Source: an uncultured Desulfosporosinus sp. (GTDB lineage: Bacteria; Bacillota; Desulfitobacteriia; Desulfitobacteriales; Desulfitobacteriaceae). Taken from it: a DNA stretch of 40,416 nucleotides. The stretch is from NCBI GenBank assembly GCA_927405585.1, contig CAKMJS010000133.1:1-40416 (forward strand), written 5' to 3'. Shown here in pieces: positions 8,841 through 16,314 of this stretch. Each line of letters begins with the position of its first letter. The stretch's first letter is position 1. The translations under genes were made by a program, and so were the position numbers. Under the pieces are notes generated by a model that was not told where the DNA came from, made no database searches, and worked only from the letters and a program-made list of their open reading frames with translations.

Positions 8841-10475
8841 TTAACCACTACCTGAACTTAATGCCGATGATAACCAACTGCTCTGGGAATATAGTTGCTG
8901 TAAAGCTACTTCCATTGCACTAAACTGCTTATAATAGGCCTTTTCCATCGTTTCAAACCTGTCGGCAACGTTGCTGATTTGAGTATTGTAAGCGGTAATT
9001 CTTTTAGCATAACTACTATTAATATCATATTGCGCCCCAGCTGTTGTACCAGCTATTTGGGCAACTTGATCCAATTTAGTCTTGATCCCATCATACAATC
9101 GCCCAGCGATCCCTTGCCGACTGGTATCGATTGTGCCGTCCGTTCTTTCCCCACTAGCACCAAACAACTGATTCAGTACATCAGGATTAGCATTCAATGC
9201 TGTCCTTAATTTGTCGGTATTCAAAGTTAATTTACCACCCTCAGTATAGTTGCCAGAGGTAATTCCAATTGATGACCCGCTATTATAAGGACCCGTAATG
9301 CCCGCAATAGGGTTGGAGAAAGCATTTCGCATCGTGTTCACAAGACTGGATAAGGTTTGATCATTACGAAGCATCCCACTCTTCGCTTTGGTCTCCCAGG
9401 CAGTAATATCTGCTTCCTTCATCACCGACTTTTGAGCATCCGTCAGTGGTGGAAAATCCTTATACCTAGTTTCCTTCAGCTTACCATTGATGTCAGCTAG
9501 GATTTTGTTATAGGAGTCAACTAGGGATTGGATACTGGCTACGGCAGTGTCGGTATCGTTGGATACGGTTACGTTGCTTGCTTGTCCAACAGTGGTATCC
9601 ATAACCCCAGGTGACAGCATCGCTGCGCCTGCTGAGACGCCGGTGAGACCGTACGTCACACCAGAGATACTGAACGTATTGCTTGCTTGGGTTAGAGACA
9701 CTCCATCTAATTTAAAAACAGCATCTTGACCTGGTGCACTTGAATACGAAGTGGTTGTGGTTGTGTCCGTTCCATTACTAGTACTAGAACTGCTGGGAGC
9801 ATCAGAGTATAGATGCAACCCTTCAATAAAAAGACGACCATCGTCCCTGACCGATGCATCGGGGCTAATACTAGTCGTGGTAATGTTAATCCCCGTTGCA
9901 GATCCCATATTGGTCGTCGATATAAAAAACCGATCTAGCATACTATCATAACTGGCTTTCACATTGACACCAGCCTTATTGATAGCACTTACAACAGTAT
10001 TAATACTGTCCGTTGGGTTAACGGTAATAGATTTGCTAGTCGAACCATTTTCAATGTTGAGTGTAAAGGAATTTAAAACACCCATTTGAGTCGCAAGAGT
10101 ACTCTTATCTCCAATACTAATATTGTCAGTACTCAATAAATTAACACCGCTGGCTAACTGTGCAACCACTAGAGAATGACTCACATCCGCTGCATCTGCA
10201 TTAGCCGTTGCAGTCGCCACTGACGTATTACTGGAGGAGACCTTATGTGGGTTTAAAGTCCCTTGGAGTTTGTAATTAAACACCGAATTACGGAAACTAT
10301 TGATATCATCATAGGTTTTATTGTACGCATCTTTTTGCCATTGTAAAACCGTTTTCTTTTGTAGCAGCGCATCCGCTTTTGCTTGTTGCCTTGTCATTAA
10401 CGATTTAACAATCGAGTCAATATCCATGCCCGAACCAGACAGACCATAGGTTCCTCCTACCGATCCAAGTGCCAT
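8841..10475 (-). CDS. fliD: Flagellar filament cap protein FliD
   Basis: FliD caps the filament and folds arriving flagellin. The 544-residue product has the FliD N-terminal motif (SGMDIDSIVKSLMTRQQAKADALLQKKTVLQWQKDAYN), a Ser/Thr-rich central region and a C-terminal helical region with the leaf-forming heptads (ITAYNTQISNVADRFETMEKAYYKQFSAMEVALQQLYSQSSWL). An AGGAGGG site precedes ATG 10475. A sigma-28-like promoter is visible 60-90 bp upstream. Confidence 0.96.
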   Translation of the reverse strand: MALGSVGGTYGLSGSGMDIDSIVKSLMTRQQAKADALLQKKTVLQWQKDAYNKTYDDINSFRNSVFNYKLQGTLNPHKVSSSNTSVATATANADAADVSHSLVVAQLASGVNLLSTDNISIGDKSTLATQMGVLNSFTLNIENGSTSKSITVNPTDSINTVVSAINKAGVNVKASYDSMLDRFFISTTNMGSATGINITTTSISPDASVRDDGRLFIEGLHLYSDAPSSSSTSNGTDTTTTTSYSSAPGQDAVFKLDGVSLTQASNTFSISGVTYGLTGVSAGAAMLSPGVMDTTVGQASNVTVSNDTDTAVASIQSLVDSYNKILADINGKLKETRYKDFPPLTDAQKSVMKEADITAWETKAKSGMLRNDQTLSSLVNTMRNAFSNPIAGITGPYNSGSSIGITSGNYTEGGKLTLNTDKLRTALNANPDVLNQLFGASGERTDGTIDTSRQGIAGRLYDGIKTKLDQVAQIAGTTAGAQYDINSSYAKRITAYNTQISNVADRFETMEKAYYKQFSAMEVALQQLYSQSSWLSSALSSGSG

Positions 10476-10537
10476 ATCAAAACCCTCCTATCCAAACAAT
10501 AATTCAAACAGCAGCACTAATTGATCTACTACTATAC

Positions 10538-10565
10538 ATATCGTAAGAAGTACCACAAACCGTTA
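10538..10565 (-). promoter_or_regulatory. Sigma-28 (SigD)-like promoter of fliD
   Basis: Minus strand: TAAC, 16 bp, TACGATAT, compared with TAAA-15-GCCGATAA for SigD. The same -10 core followed by a TATAGTAG block occurs upstream of the flagellin gene, which supports a shared sigma factor. Inferred from pattern and context. Confidence 0.6.
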
Positions 10566-10653
10566 GGGTTAAACAAGGATCGAACCTAACCTCCGAGGCA
10601 ATTTCCACTTTGCCTACTACAGTAGAAATTTCGTCTATAATAAAAAGGCTATT

Positions 10654-11673
10654 CTATTTCTTACATTTCGACAATTGTATACTTAAATTATCAATCGTAA
10701 TCAATAGACTATTTTGAAATAACTCAATAGCATTATTATATGTTTTATTTTCATACATATTTATTATCAAATTAAGATTTTTATTTAGGGTGATAAAACT
10801 TTCCTTTAAAAATTCCAAATCTTGGTCTTCTAATATATTCTTTATTGATTTTTGAATTGTATCTAAATTTGATGTTAAGTCTATTAAGCAAAGTTTGCTA
10901 TCATCATATTTTTCTTCCAGCAACAAATTTATTATACTTTTTATAACTTTATTTATTTTAATTAACACAATAACTATCTTATCTATTCTTTCATTTATAA
11001 TTTCAGGCACATCAGTAAACGCACTTAAACCTTTTTCCTTTTTTTCAATTAAATCAAAATCATATCCTTTAAATATTCCTCGACTAATTAGTACTTTTCG
11101 TAGCAACTTCGAATTATCTTTTACATTTACCCATGTACCTTTACTATAATCAAATATCTTAATGACTCTTGCAGGAACACCTACAGCAACTGAATGGTCT
11201 GGTATATCCTTTGTAACTACAGCATTTGTTCCGATTACTGCACCATAGCCAACTGTAAGATTACCAATTACTTTGGCTCCAGCTCCAATCCAAGCGCCAT
11301 CCTTTATTATCACTTTATTTTCATTTACATTAATGAATCCTTGTAACTTCACTGGCAACTGTGGCAATTTATATTCATGACAAAGGTCAGAAATGAAAGC
11401 CTCTGGTCCAACAGTAACATATCTTCCAATTTCAACATAATTTGCTGCTTCTATCTTAACTCTACTATTAAAGAAGAAATTATCATTTATCTTCAAATTA
11501 ATATCATTTTTAATATTACACCAATTTTCACTTACACTAAGTTCAACTGACTCTGCTATAATACCTGAATCTCCAATATATATTCTTTCAGGAGAAGCAG
11601 TATAAAAATTGCCATTAATTTTAATATCTTTACCAAAGTAATAGAATCCAAAATCATTTGTTCCTTTTTCCAT
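10654..11673 (-). CDS. Hexapeptide-repeat (left-handed beta-helix) acyltransferase with helical C-terminal extension
   Basis: A 339-residue protein. Residues ~1-180 show imperfect hexapeptide repeats of a left-handed beta-helix O-/N-acyltransferase ([52 protein letters not shown]), with a likely catalytic His in the DLCHEY segment. Residues ~200-339 are Lys/Ile/Asn-rich helix with no domain I recognise. The gene is much more AT-rich than its neighbours, suggesting transfer. Its position between fliD and hag, downstream of hag, suggests acylation of a flagellin glycan or its nucleotide-sugar precursor; that role is inference. Confidence 0.8.
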   Translation of the reverse strand: MEKGTNDFGFYYFGKDIKINGNFYTASPERIYIGDSGIIAESVELSVSENWCNIKNDINLKINDNFFFNSRVKIEAANYVEIGRYVTVGPEAFISDLCHEYKLPQLPVKLQGFINVNENKVIIKDGAWIGAGAKVIGNLTVGYGAVIGTNAVVTKDIPDHSVAVGVPARVIKIFDYSKGTWVNVKDNSKLLRKVLISRGIFKGYDFDLIEKKEKGLSAFTDVPEIINERIDKIVIVLIKINKVIKSIINLLLEEKYDDSKLCLIDLTSNLDTIQKSIKNILEDQDLEFLKESFITLNKNLNLIINMYENKTYNNAIELFQNSLLITIDNLSIQLSKCKK

Positions 11674-11714
11674 ACTTACGCCTCTTTTATCATCTGTTTA
11701 TTTTTCTTTTCTTT

Positions 11715-11750
11715 ACCAAAAAGAGCCAGAGCTTTCACCCTGACTCCTTA
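11715..11750 (-). terminator. Flagellin (hag) terminator
   Basis: Minus strand stem GAGTCAGGG/GCTCTGGCTC (with G-T pairs) and loop TGAAA, followed by TTTTT, 25-60 bp past the hag stop. It should isolate the abundant hag message from the acyltransferase gene, which starts at 11673. Confidence 0.8.
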
Positions 11751-11773
11751 AAAATCTTTTATTGGTTTATCAC

Positions 11774-13192
11774 TTATCTTAATAACTGAAGAACTTGTTG
11801 TGGTTGTTGATTAGCTTGAGCAAGCATAGCTTGAGCAGCCTGGGAAAGAATGTTGTTCTTTGAGAAAGTAGACATTTCTTTTGCCATATCAACATCTCTA
11901 ATTCTTGATTCTGCTGCTGTCATGTTTTCCGCAGCAGTCCCTAAGTTAGCTATTGTATGTTCTAATCTGTTTGTGAAAGCACCCAGTTTTGATCTCTCAG
12001 ATGAGACTGTATCAATAGCAGTTTGGATGGTAGTAATAGCATTACCTGCAGTAGTAGAATTTGATACACTTATTGCATTAACCCCAAGTGCAGCTGCCCT
12101 CATATCATTAATTGTTAATCCCATGGTTTGATTTTCGTTGGCGCCTATTTGCATATTTAAGGTACCATTTGCTTCAATAGTAAAGTTTGTATCATTGTTA
12201 GCTGCTGTTGAACTCATTACATCACTGTTTAATTTTATTTCCATACCTTTAAAATTACCACTAACAACTGTGATAAGATTTCCACTAGCAACCATATCTG
12301 TTGATGCTATTGCCGTAGCGCCGCCAGTTGTATCGGTAGTAATAGTTGCATCTGAACCATTAGTAGTAGTACTCGCTACTATTGCAGCTGTTAATCCCTG
12401 CGCTCCTGCGGCAACGGTAAGTGTTGACGCAGAACCAACATCTTTTGAATTAAAGGTTAGAGTTGTGCCTGTACCACTGACAGTTATACCTAATTGATCA
12501 GCTACTTCAGTAACTGCAGCTCTAATAGCATCTGCATTATTAAGAGCCGTAGTAGCAGTAGAAGTATAATTAATTGTAGTTCCATTTATTGTTAATGACT
12601 TTGCACCTGAAGTAGTACTATCTGCCGTGAAGGTTTGCGATGTGTTTGCTGCAGCTGTAGCTTGGATAACATTTACTGTTCCAATTTTTGTATCTGCGCT
12701 TCCGCCAGTAATATTAATCCAATCAGCATTTGCTCCACCAACGGTTTCAGCATTAGTTGTAATATCTAATCCTGCTCCTCCATTTAATAGGTTCTTAGTA
12801 TTGAACTCTGTATTGTTACCAATTCTATCAATTTCTGCTGTTAGAGCATCCATTTCTTTTTGCACTTGGCCTCTGTCATTAGAATTTAAGGTATCGTTCG
12901 AGCCTTGAACTGCCAGTTCTCTCATTCTTTGAAGAATGGAATGCGTTTCATTTAGCGCGCCTTCACCAGTTTGTAATAATGATATTGCACTTTGTGAATT
13001 AGCTGAAGCTTGATCAAGTCCCCTAATTTGGCCTCTCATTTTTTCTGATATAGCAAGACCTGCTGCATCGTCTCCAGCCTTGTTAATTCTAAGACCTGAA
13101 GAAAGTTTTTCCATGGATTTACTTGCATTTGCTGCATTAATGCCCATTTGTCTGTTAGCGTTCATTGAACCTAGGTTGTGATTGATAATCAT
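11774..13192 (-). CDS. hag: Flagellin
   Basis: Filament subunit. From ATG 13192 (AAGGAGG site 8 bp upstream; the longer frame to 13225 lacks support) it gives 472 residues. The conserved N-terminal D0/D1 (MIINHNLGSMNANRQMG ... SSGLRINKAGDDAAGLAISEKMRGQI) and C-terminal D1/D0 (NLGTAAENMTAAESRIRDVDMAKEMSTFSKNNILSQAAQAMLAQANQQPQQVLQLLR) flank a Thr/Ala/Ser-rich variable region, about residues 140-360, about 200 residues longer than in the minimal B. subtilis Hag. The long leader carries a SigD-like promoter and CsrA-type GGA hairpins. Confidence 0.97.
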   Translation of the reverse strand: MIINHNLGSMNANRQMGINAANASKSMEKLSSGLRINKAGDDAAGLAISEKMRGQIRGLDQASANSQSAISLLQTGEGALNETHSILQRMRELAVQGSNDTLNSNDRGQVQKEMDALTAEIDRIGNNTEFNTKNLLNGGAGLDITTNAETVGGANADWINITGGSADTKIGTVNVIQATAAANTSQTFTADSTTSGAKSLTINGTTINYTSTATTALNNADAIRAAVTEVADQLGITVSGTGTTLTFNSKDVGSASTLTVAAGAQGLTAAIVASTTTNGSDATITTDTTGGATAIASTDMVASGNLITVVSGNFKGMEIKLNSDVMSSTAANNDTNFTIEANGTLNMQIGANENQTMGLTINDMRAAALGVNAISVSNSTTAGNAITTIQTAIDTVSSERSKLGAFTNRLEHTIANLGTAAENMTAAESRIRDVDMAKEMSTFSKNNILSQAAQAMLAQANQQPQQVLQLLR

Positions 13193-13198
13193 AATTAA

Positions 13199-13250
13199 TT
13201 CCTCCTTGATTTTTATGCCAGGCATCCTTGCCCGTGCATCTCCTTTTGCT
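13199..13250 (-). promoter_or_regulatory. Candidate CsrA-binding elements in the hag leader
   Basis: Three GGA motifs precede the start codon. Two sit in hairpin loops: GCA-AAAGGAGA-TGC at 13236-13249 and GGC-AAGGAT-GCC at 13221-13232. The third is the ribosome site itself, AAGGAGGA at 13200-13207. B. subtilis CsrA represses hag by binding a loop site and the ribosome site, and csrA-fliW are present in this window. Confidence 0.65.
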
Positions 13251-13316
13251 GGAAGTAGAGCACTTCGCCCTCCGGCCGGTTGGGCTGAAGGTTTTCTACT
13301 ATACCTGCTAATTAAT

Positions 13317-13344
13317 ATATCGTAGGGTTGAGACCTTAACCTTA
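13317..13344 (-). promoter_or_regulatory. Sigma-28 (SigD)-like promoter of hag
   Basis: Minus strand: TAAG, 16 bp, TACGATAT. It matches 6 of 8 bases of the SigD -10 element and resembles the fliD promoter in this window. It predicts a leader of roughly 115 nt covering the CsrA-type elements. Confidence 0.65.
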
Positions 13345-13349
13345 GGGCT

Positions 13350-13690
13350 TATTATTGATTTATTAGCTTATTTATAGCGTATTGCTCGTTCCTCCTTCTA
13401 TTTACTGTATCTTTCACCTCATCTTATCTAAATTCAATAATACTCAACGGCGGAATAGATCACTACTGCTCATCGTTTCGCGCCTGTTCGAGGAATCTTC
13501 TATCACTTAGTATGTGAGGACCCCGGTGCCTGAGAAACCTCCGAAAAAGTAGCCAAAAATGTATAAATATTCATTAAACACATCAAGTTTTTAAAAATTT
13601 ATTCGATTTTGGATAATTATTCAATAACTTTAGTCTATATTAGAACTGAATTATCTAATTGAGCTCATGTTATTGGAGCTTTCTTCCAAT
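13350..13690. other. Spacer upstream of hag promoter, no gene seen
   Basis: About 340 bp of AT-rich sequence with a GC-richer core (13445-13550). No coding frame or RNA gene is recognised. The core contains a fragment loosely like the 3' end of a glycine riboswitch, but the rest of that fold is absent. Confidence 0.4.
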
Positions 13691-13936
13691 TTATGACATA
13701 GGGAAGCTAGATGGTGTGAGCAAGTTTACGACAATATTGCATGCCATATTTGCTAAGGTAATATGAATTTTTGCGCCAGCAAGTTTTATGAATCTACATC
13801 TTCTAAGACCATGATTTCTTACCATGGTCGCAAAACGTCTCTCTACCTTGTATCTTTTATTTGAAGCTTCTTGAAATGCCACTGTCTGGTTCCTTTTTAA
13901 ACCGTCTAGTACAACATCGTGCTCGGGTCGGAAAAG
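13691..13936 (-). pseudogene. Transposase 3' remnant (IS1182-like)
   Basis: Reading without a start codon from about 13936, the frame gives a DDE-transposase C-terminus (LKRNQTVAFQEASNKRYKVE, then RRFATMVRNHGLRRCRFIKLAG, then AKIHITLANMACNIVVNLL). The tail resembles IS1182-type elements. The rest of the gene is missing: a stop lies just upstream, and the sequence then runs into an unrelated repeat. It is a dead fragment of a former insertion. Confidence 0.65.
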
Positions 13937-13970
13937 GTCTTGGGATTAACCCGAGGGCTTCCTTTTCCTC

Positions 13971-14090
13971 CCAACGGGGTCGTACCCTAACACAATTCAC
14001 CCTAACACAATTCACCCTAACACAATTTACACACAATTCACTAGGACCATGAAACAACCTTCAGCACTGCTTCCTAGAACCTTACGTTAC
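13971..14090. repeat. Dispersed repeat, copy 1, with 15-bp CCCTAACACAATTCA tandem units
   Basis: 120 bp. It opens with CCAACGGGGTCGTA, continues with two CCCTAACACAATTCA units and one variant, then TTACACACAATTCACTAGGA, and ends CCTTACGTTAC. Copy 2 is at 14792-14893. Together they bracket the lipoprotein gene in direct orientation. Confidence 0.85.
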
Positions 14091-14148
14091 TTAAATATCT
14101 CGTCACTCTCGCTCGATGGCTTGGATCGAGGAATACTATTCAATATAA

Positions 14149-14180
14149 AAAAAACGCCTCCTTCGAAAAGAGGGCGCAAG
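14149..14180 (-). terminator. Terminator after the 14246-14713 lipoprotein gene
   Basis: Minus strand 9-bp stem (CGCCCTCTT / AAGGAGGCG, one mismatch) closed by a TTCG tetraloop and followed by eight T residues. It lies 66-97 bp past the lipoprotein stop codon. Confidence 0.85.
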
Positions 14181-14245
14181 ATACATTTCTCAGAATGAAT
14201 TAGTTAACCTCGAAAGAAGATCCGCTCTTATTACTCATCATAGGT

Positions 14246-14713
14246 TTACGGTATAGCGTTATATGCCTTCCCTTTATCATCAACAACGTAGAAGTTAGGA
14301 GAAATATTTTTAGCGATTTTAATAGCTGTCTTAGGATACGTTATCGCTTGAGTGGTAATTTGATCTTTTTCTGGGGCTGTTACCTTGGTGATAATAGTAG
14401 TTATACCTTCATTATCTACCACATTTAAGACTTCGATAGAGTAACCCCCTGTATTTTTTTCTCCCATACTAATTAGAATCAGATAACCATCTTCTTTTTC
14501 GATAGCTCTAAAGCCTCTATCATGAGGCATTTCGTTTAACTCGGGCACTTCATTTACGACTTCAAAGTCAATGTTGTTGATTGTGATACTTTGAGGAGGA
14601 TTTGATTTGGCTCGGTCTTCTTTGATATTACCTTTATCCGGTGTTGGGCTGTTTGATGCACAACCTGTTAACGAAAATGCCAAAATAAGAATTAAAATAA
14701 CACTTCTAAACAT
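14246..14713 (-). CDS. Lipoprotein of unknown function
   Basis: A 155-residue protein with a lipoprotein signal peptide (MFRSVILILILAFSLTGCAS, lipobox LTGC, lipidated Cys18) and a Ser/Pro/Asp-rich linker. The remaining ~120 residues are probably beta-rich (ITINNIDFEVVNEVPELNEMP ... FYVVDDKGKAYNAIP); I do not recognise a family. AAAGGAG precedes ATG 14713. The terminator at 14149 indicates a single-gene unit. It sits between two copies of a ~110-bp repeat, in the island between hag and csrA. Confidence 0.75.
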   Translation of the reverse strand: MFRSVILILILAFSLTGCASNSPTPDKGNIKEDRAKSNPPQSITINNIDFEVVNEVPELNEMPHDRGFRAIEKEDGYLILISMGEKNTGGYSIEVLNVVDNEGITTIITKVTAPEKDQITTQAITYPKTAIKIAKNISPNFYVVDDKGKAYNAIP

Positions 14714-14791
14714 TCTATGTCACTCCTTTCAATCTCTATATTATATAGACGTAAATACAGCATGAATCTAACGTTTCAGTAAAAATTATTC

Positions 14792-14893
14792 CCAACGGGG
14801 TCGTACCCTAATACATACCCTAACACAATTTACACACAATTCACTAGGACCATGAAACGACCTGCAGCACAGCTTCCTGGAACCTTACGTTAC
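14792..14893. repeat. Dispersed repeat, copy 2
   Basis: 102 bp, the same block as 13971-14090 but with one fewer 15-bp unit and a degenerate CCCTAATACATA unit. The right parts (ACACACAATTCACTAGGACC to CCTTACGTTAC) differ from copy 1 at only a few positions. Confidence 0.85.
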
Positions 14894-14927
14894 CATAGGG
14901 AACCGATGGAGAACCGGTGCTGTTAAG

Positions 14928-14982
14928 CTATACATCCTCCCCGACCCACAAAACCAGGGATGTTTTGCTTAAGCAAAGATCC
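14928..14982. repeat. Palindromic repeat, copy A
   Basis: CTGTTAAGCTATACATCC, a ~20-bp spacer and GGGATGTTTTGCTTAAGC form an imperfect hairpin. It is related to copies B (17117), C (17357) and D (18794). Confidence 0.75.
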
Positions 14983-15049
14983 CGGTACCTAAATCAATCG
15001 GTTTCCTGTCCTGTTTTTTATCCATATGCTCCATATTACCTTATTCTAA

Positions 15050-15092
15050 TAACAAAAAGAGCAGATCTTAGAGAGAAATCTCTCTAAGATCT
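15050..15092 (-). terminator. Terminator of the predicted antitoxin RNA
   Basis: A perfect 15-bp inverted repeat (CAGATCTTAGAGAGA / TCTCTCTAAGATCTG) is followed on the minus strand by CTCTTTTTGTTATTA. It can end the transcript that starts near 15371 and crosses the toxin gene. Confidence 0.8.
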
Positions 15093-15100
15093 GTAAATTA

Positions 15101-15109
15101 TGGTATAAT
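15101..15109 (+). promoter_or_regulatory. Extended -10 promoter of the small toxin
   Basis: TGGTATAAT is a perfect extended -10 element. No good -35 is visible; the expected position falls inside the terminator palindrome. It predicts a start near 15116, about 58 nt before the toxin ATG. Confidence 0.7.
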
Positions 15110-15173
15110 AAGTATGTACAACTATAAGGGCTAGGGTGGGTGGCCGATCCTCCGATGAAAGGGGGTGAGGCTT

Positions 15174-15260
15174 ATGACTGTATATGAAGCGTTGATAGTG
15201 GCAATTTCTTTAGCTACTTTAGCTGTAATAATAGTCAAAGGAATGGGTAAGAGCAAGTAG
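15174..15260 (+). CDS. Hol-Tox-like small membrane peptide (type I toxin candidate)
   Basis: A 28-residue peptide (MTVYEALIVAISLATLAVII, then VKGMGKSK) consisting of one membrane helix and a basic tail. It resembles the putative holin-like toxin family, whose members start M-[ST]-[VA]-YE-[AS]-L and end in lysines. An unusually strong GGGGGTGAGG ribosome site precedes ATG 15174. The gene has its own promoter and terminator and is overlapped by a predicted antisense RNA. Its size and opposing RNA fit type I toxin-antitoxin systems; toxicity is inferred from the family. Confidence 0.8.
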   Translation: MTVYEALIVAISLATLAVIIVKGMGKSK

Positions 15261-15327
15261 CCCCACCCTTTTCCTACGGGAGCTTCTTGCTCTTCTTAAA
15301 GGCCGCTCACTGCGGTCAGTTGTACTG

Positions 15328-15356
15328 TCGGGATGTTTGCGCATCCCGACTTTTAA
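15328..15356 (+). terminator. Terminator of the toxin message
   Basis: GTCGGGATG / CATCCCGAC with loop TTTGCG, followed by TTTT. A second hairpin upstream (AAGAGCAAG / CTTGCTCTT, about 15248-15299) overlaps the toxin stop codon and may shape message stability. Confidence 0.85.
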
Positions 15357-15377
15357 TAATACGCATTAACTAAAGTA

Positions 15378-15406
15378 ATTATACGATATTCGATAATCAA
15401 TTTCAA
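15378..15406 (-). promoter_or_regulatory. Sigma-A promoter of the antisense RNA
   Basis: TTGAAA, exactly 17 bp, TATAAT on the minus strand, a near-consensus vegetative promoter. No gene with a ribosome site follows before the terminator at 15050, so an RNA product is the simplest reading. Confidence 0.75.
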
Positions 15407-15476
15407 GTTCCCGCAAAGGTTTCAACTTATCAACCATCATTCTGGAAAGACATCGACAGGAACATGGTGGGAAAAG

Positions 15477-15902
15477 TTATTCTGCACATTGTAAATACAC
15501 GTTAATCAAATCCATATATTCCAAATAGTATTCTAAACACGTACCAATAGATTGATAAACGATTTCATCATTAATATCTTCGTATTCGTGCACCAATATA
15601 TTTCTAAGCCCGGTGGAAGGCGCGATCTTGAGTGCGAAATTCGTAGGAATAATGTTTAATTCAGCGATATCAATGAAAGAGTTAAAATAGTCAGTGGATC
15701 CCTTTTGTCCATGCATCTTGAGCAACATATTGTTCATGTCCGTAGCGCATTCTACGATTAGTTGCATCGTTCTTTCGATTGCCCGACGGTAAAGTATATT
15801 ATGATTGTATTCTTCTAGGGAAATAGTAGAGATGTTTTTTAACTCTTCATAATAAGCATATAGTTTGTCTAGCTTAGCACAAATTCTATCACTGTCGGAC
15901 AT
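15477..15902 (-). CDS. hepT: HepT-like toxin (HEPN ribonuclease, DUF86)
   Basis: A 141-residue HEPN-domain protein of the HepT/DUF86 family. The active-site motif RX4HXY is intact (R100, H105, Y107 in GLRNILVHEYEDI). HepT toxins are RNA-cleaving or otherwise growth-inhibiting proteins neutralised by the cognate MntA nucleotidyltransferase, which AMPylates the Tyr of this motif. The start lies inside the mntA 3' end (14-bp overlap). It is third in the Uma2-mntA-hepT operon. Motif is seen; activity follows from the family. Confidence 0.9.
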   Translation of the reverse strand: MSDSDRICAKLDKLYAYYEELKNISTISLEEYNHNILYRRAIERTMQLIVECATDMNNMLLKMHGQKGSTDYFNSFIDIAELNIIPTNFALKIAPSTGLRNILVHEYEDINDEIVYQSIGTCLEYYLEYMDLINVYLQCAE

Positions 15903-16314
15903 TTTTCAATTCCTCCGCTAATTTTTTCTGGAAGATGGCTTGTTTGACCTGCCGAAATTTTCGTGTTTCATAGTAGCTTTTGTAGAGATAGGGGCAAAGT
16001 TTATTAAAATACCCCTCTTCATCCTCATAAAGAACCCTTCCATCATTGGCAATGGCCTCTTTGAGTAGGCCAGAAGCGGTTGATAGATTCACCATATCAA
16101 TGGCACTCTTGCTATGCAGAACAATTAAATCCGTCATCAAATCAAATAGTTGCTGTACGTCAAGTGGACTTTTGGAGACAAAGGCGATATCGATGTCGCT
16201 TTTAGAGGGGTCATAATCTTCCTTGCGCGCATAGCTTCCATAATAGACTAAAAGACGTAACTGATAGCGATTCGCCAATTGCTGCAGTTTATCTTGATCG
16301 ATTCTAATCATCAT
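15889..16314 (-). CDS. mntA: MntA-like antitoxin (minimal nucleotidyltransferase)
   Basis: A 141-residue minimal nucleotidyltransferase. The pol-beta motif is G26-S27 ... D40-I41-D42 (YYGSYARKEDYDPSKSDIDIA), with a spacing two residues longer than the common GSX10DXD. MntA proteins transfer AMP to the HepT active-site Tyr and so detoxify it. Its start overlaps the Uma2 stop by 4 bp (ATATGATG) and its end overlaps hepT, indicating one coupled operon. The helical C-terminus (YKSYYETRKFRQVKQAIFQ) is typical for the family. Confidence 0.9.
   Translation of the reverse strand: MMIRIDQDKLQQLANRYQLRLLVYYGSYARKEDYDPSKSDIDIAFVSKSPLDVQQLFDLMTDLIVLHSKSAIDMVNLSTASGLLKEAIANDGRVLYEDEEGYFNKLCPYLYKSYYETRKFRQVKQAIFQKKLAEELKNVRQ

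Larger units (their letters stand above)
15050..15372 (-). ncRNA. Predicted antisense RNA antitoxin
   Basis: Minus-strand promoter TTGAAA (15401-15406), 17 bp, TATAAT (15378-15383), and a strong minus-strand terminator at 15050-15092. They define a transcript of about 320 nt that is complementary to the whole toxin message. The ends are inferred from these signals. Confidence 0.65.

Noticed and set aside
12138-12497. Hydrophobic plus-strand open frame opposite hag
   Set aside because: It is the antisense shadow of the Thr/Ala-rich variable region of flagellin.
13490-13550. Glycine-riboswitch-like fragment (TCTCAGGCACCGGGGTCC on the minus strand)
   Set aside because: The rest of the aptamer is absent and no glycine-related gene follows.
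13980-14040. Possible CRISPR array
   Set aside because: The 15-bp units are directly adjacent without unique spacers, and no cas genes are near.
13857-14057. Open frame giving repeated CVNCVRVNCVRV
   Set aside because: It is a translation of the 15-bp repeat units, and the true coding remnant there (transposase) is in another frame.
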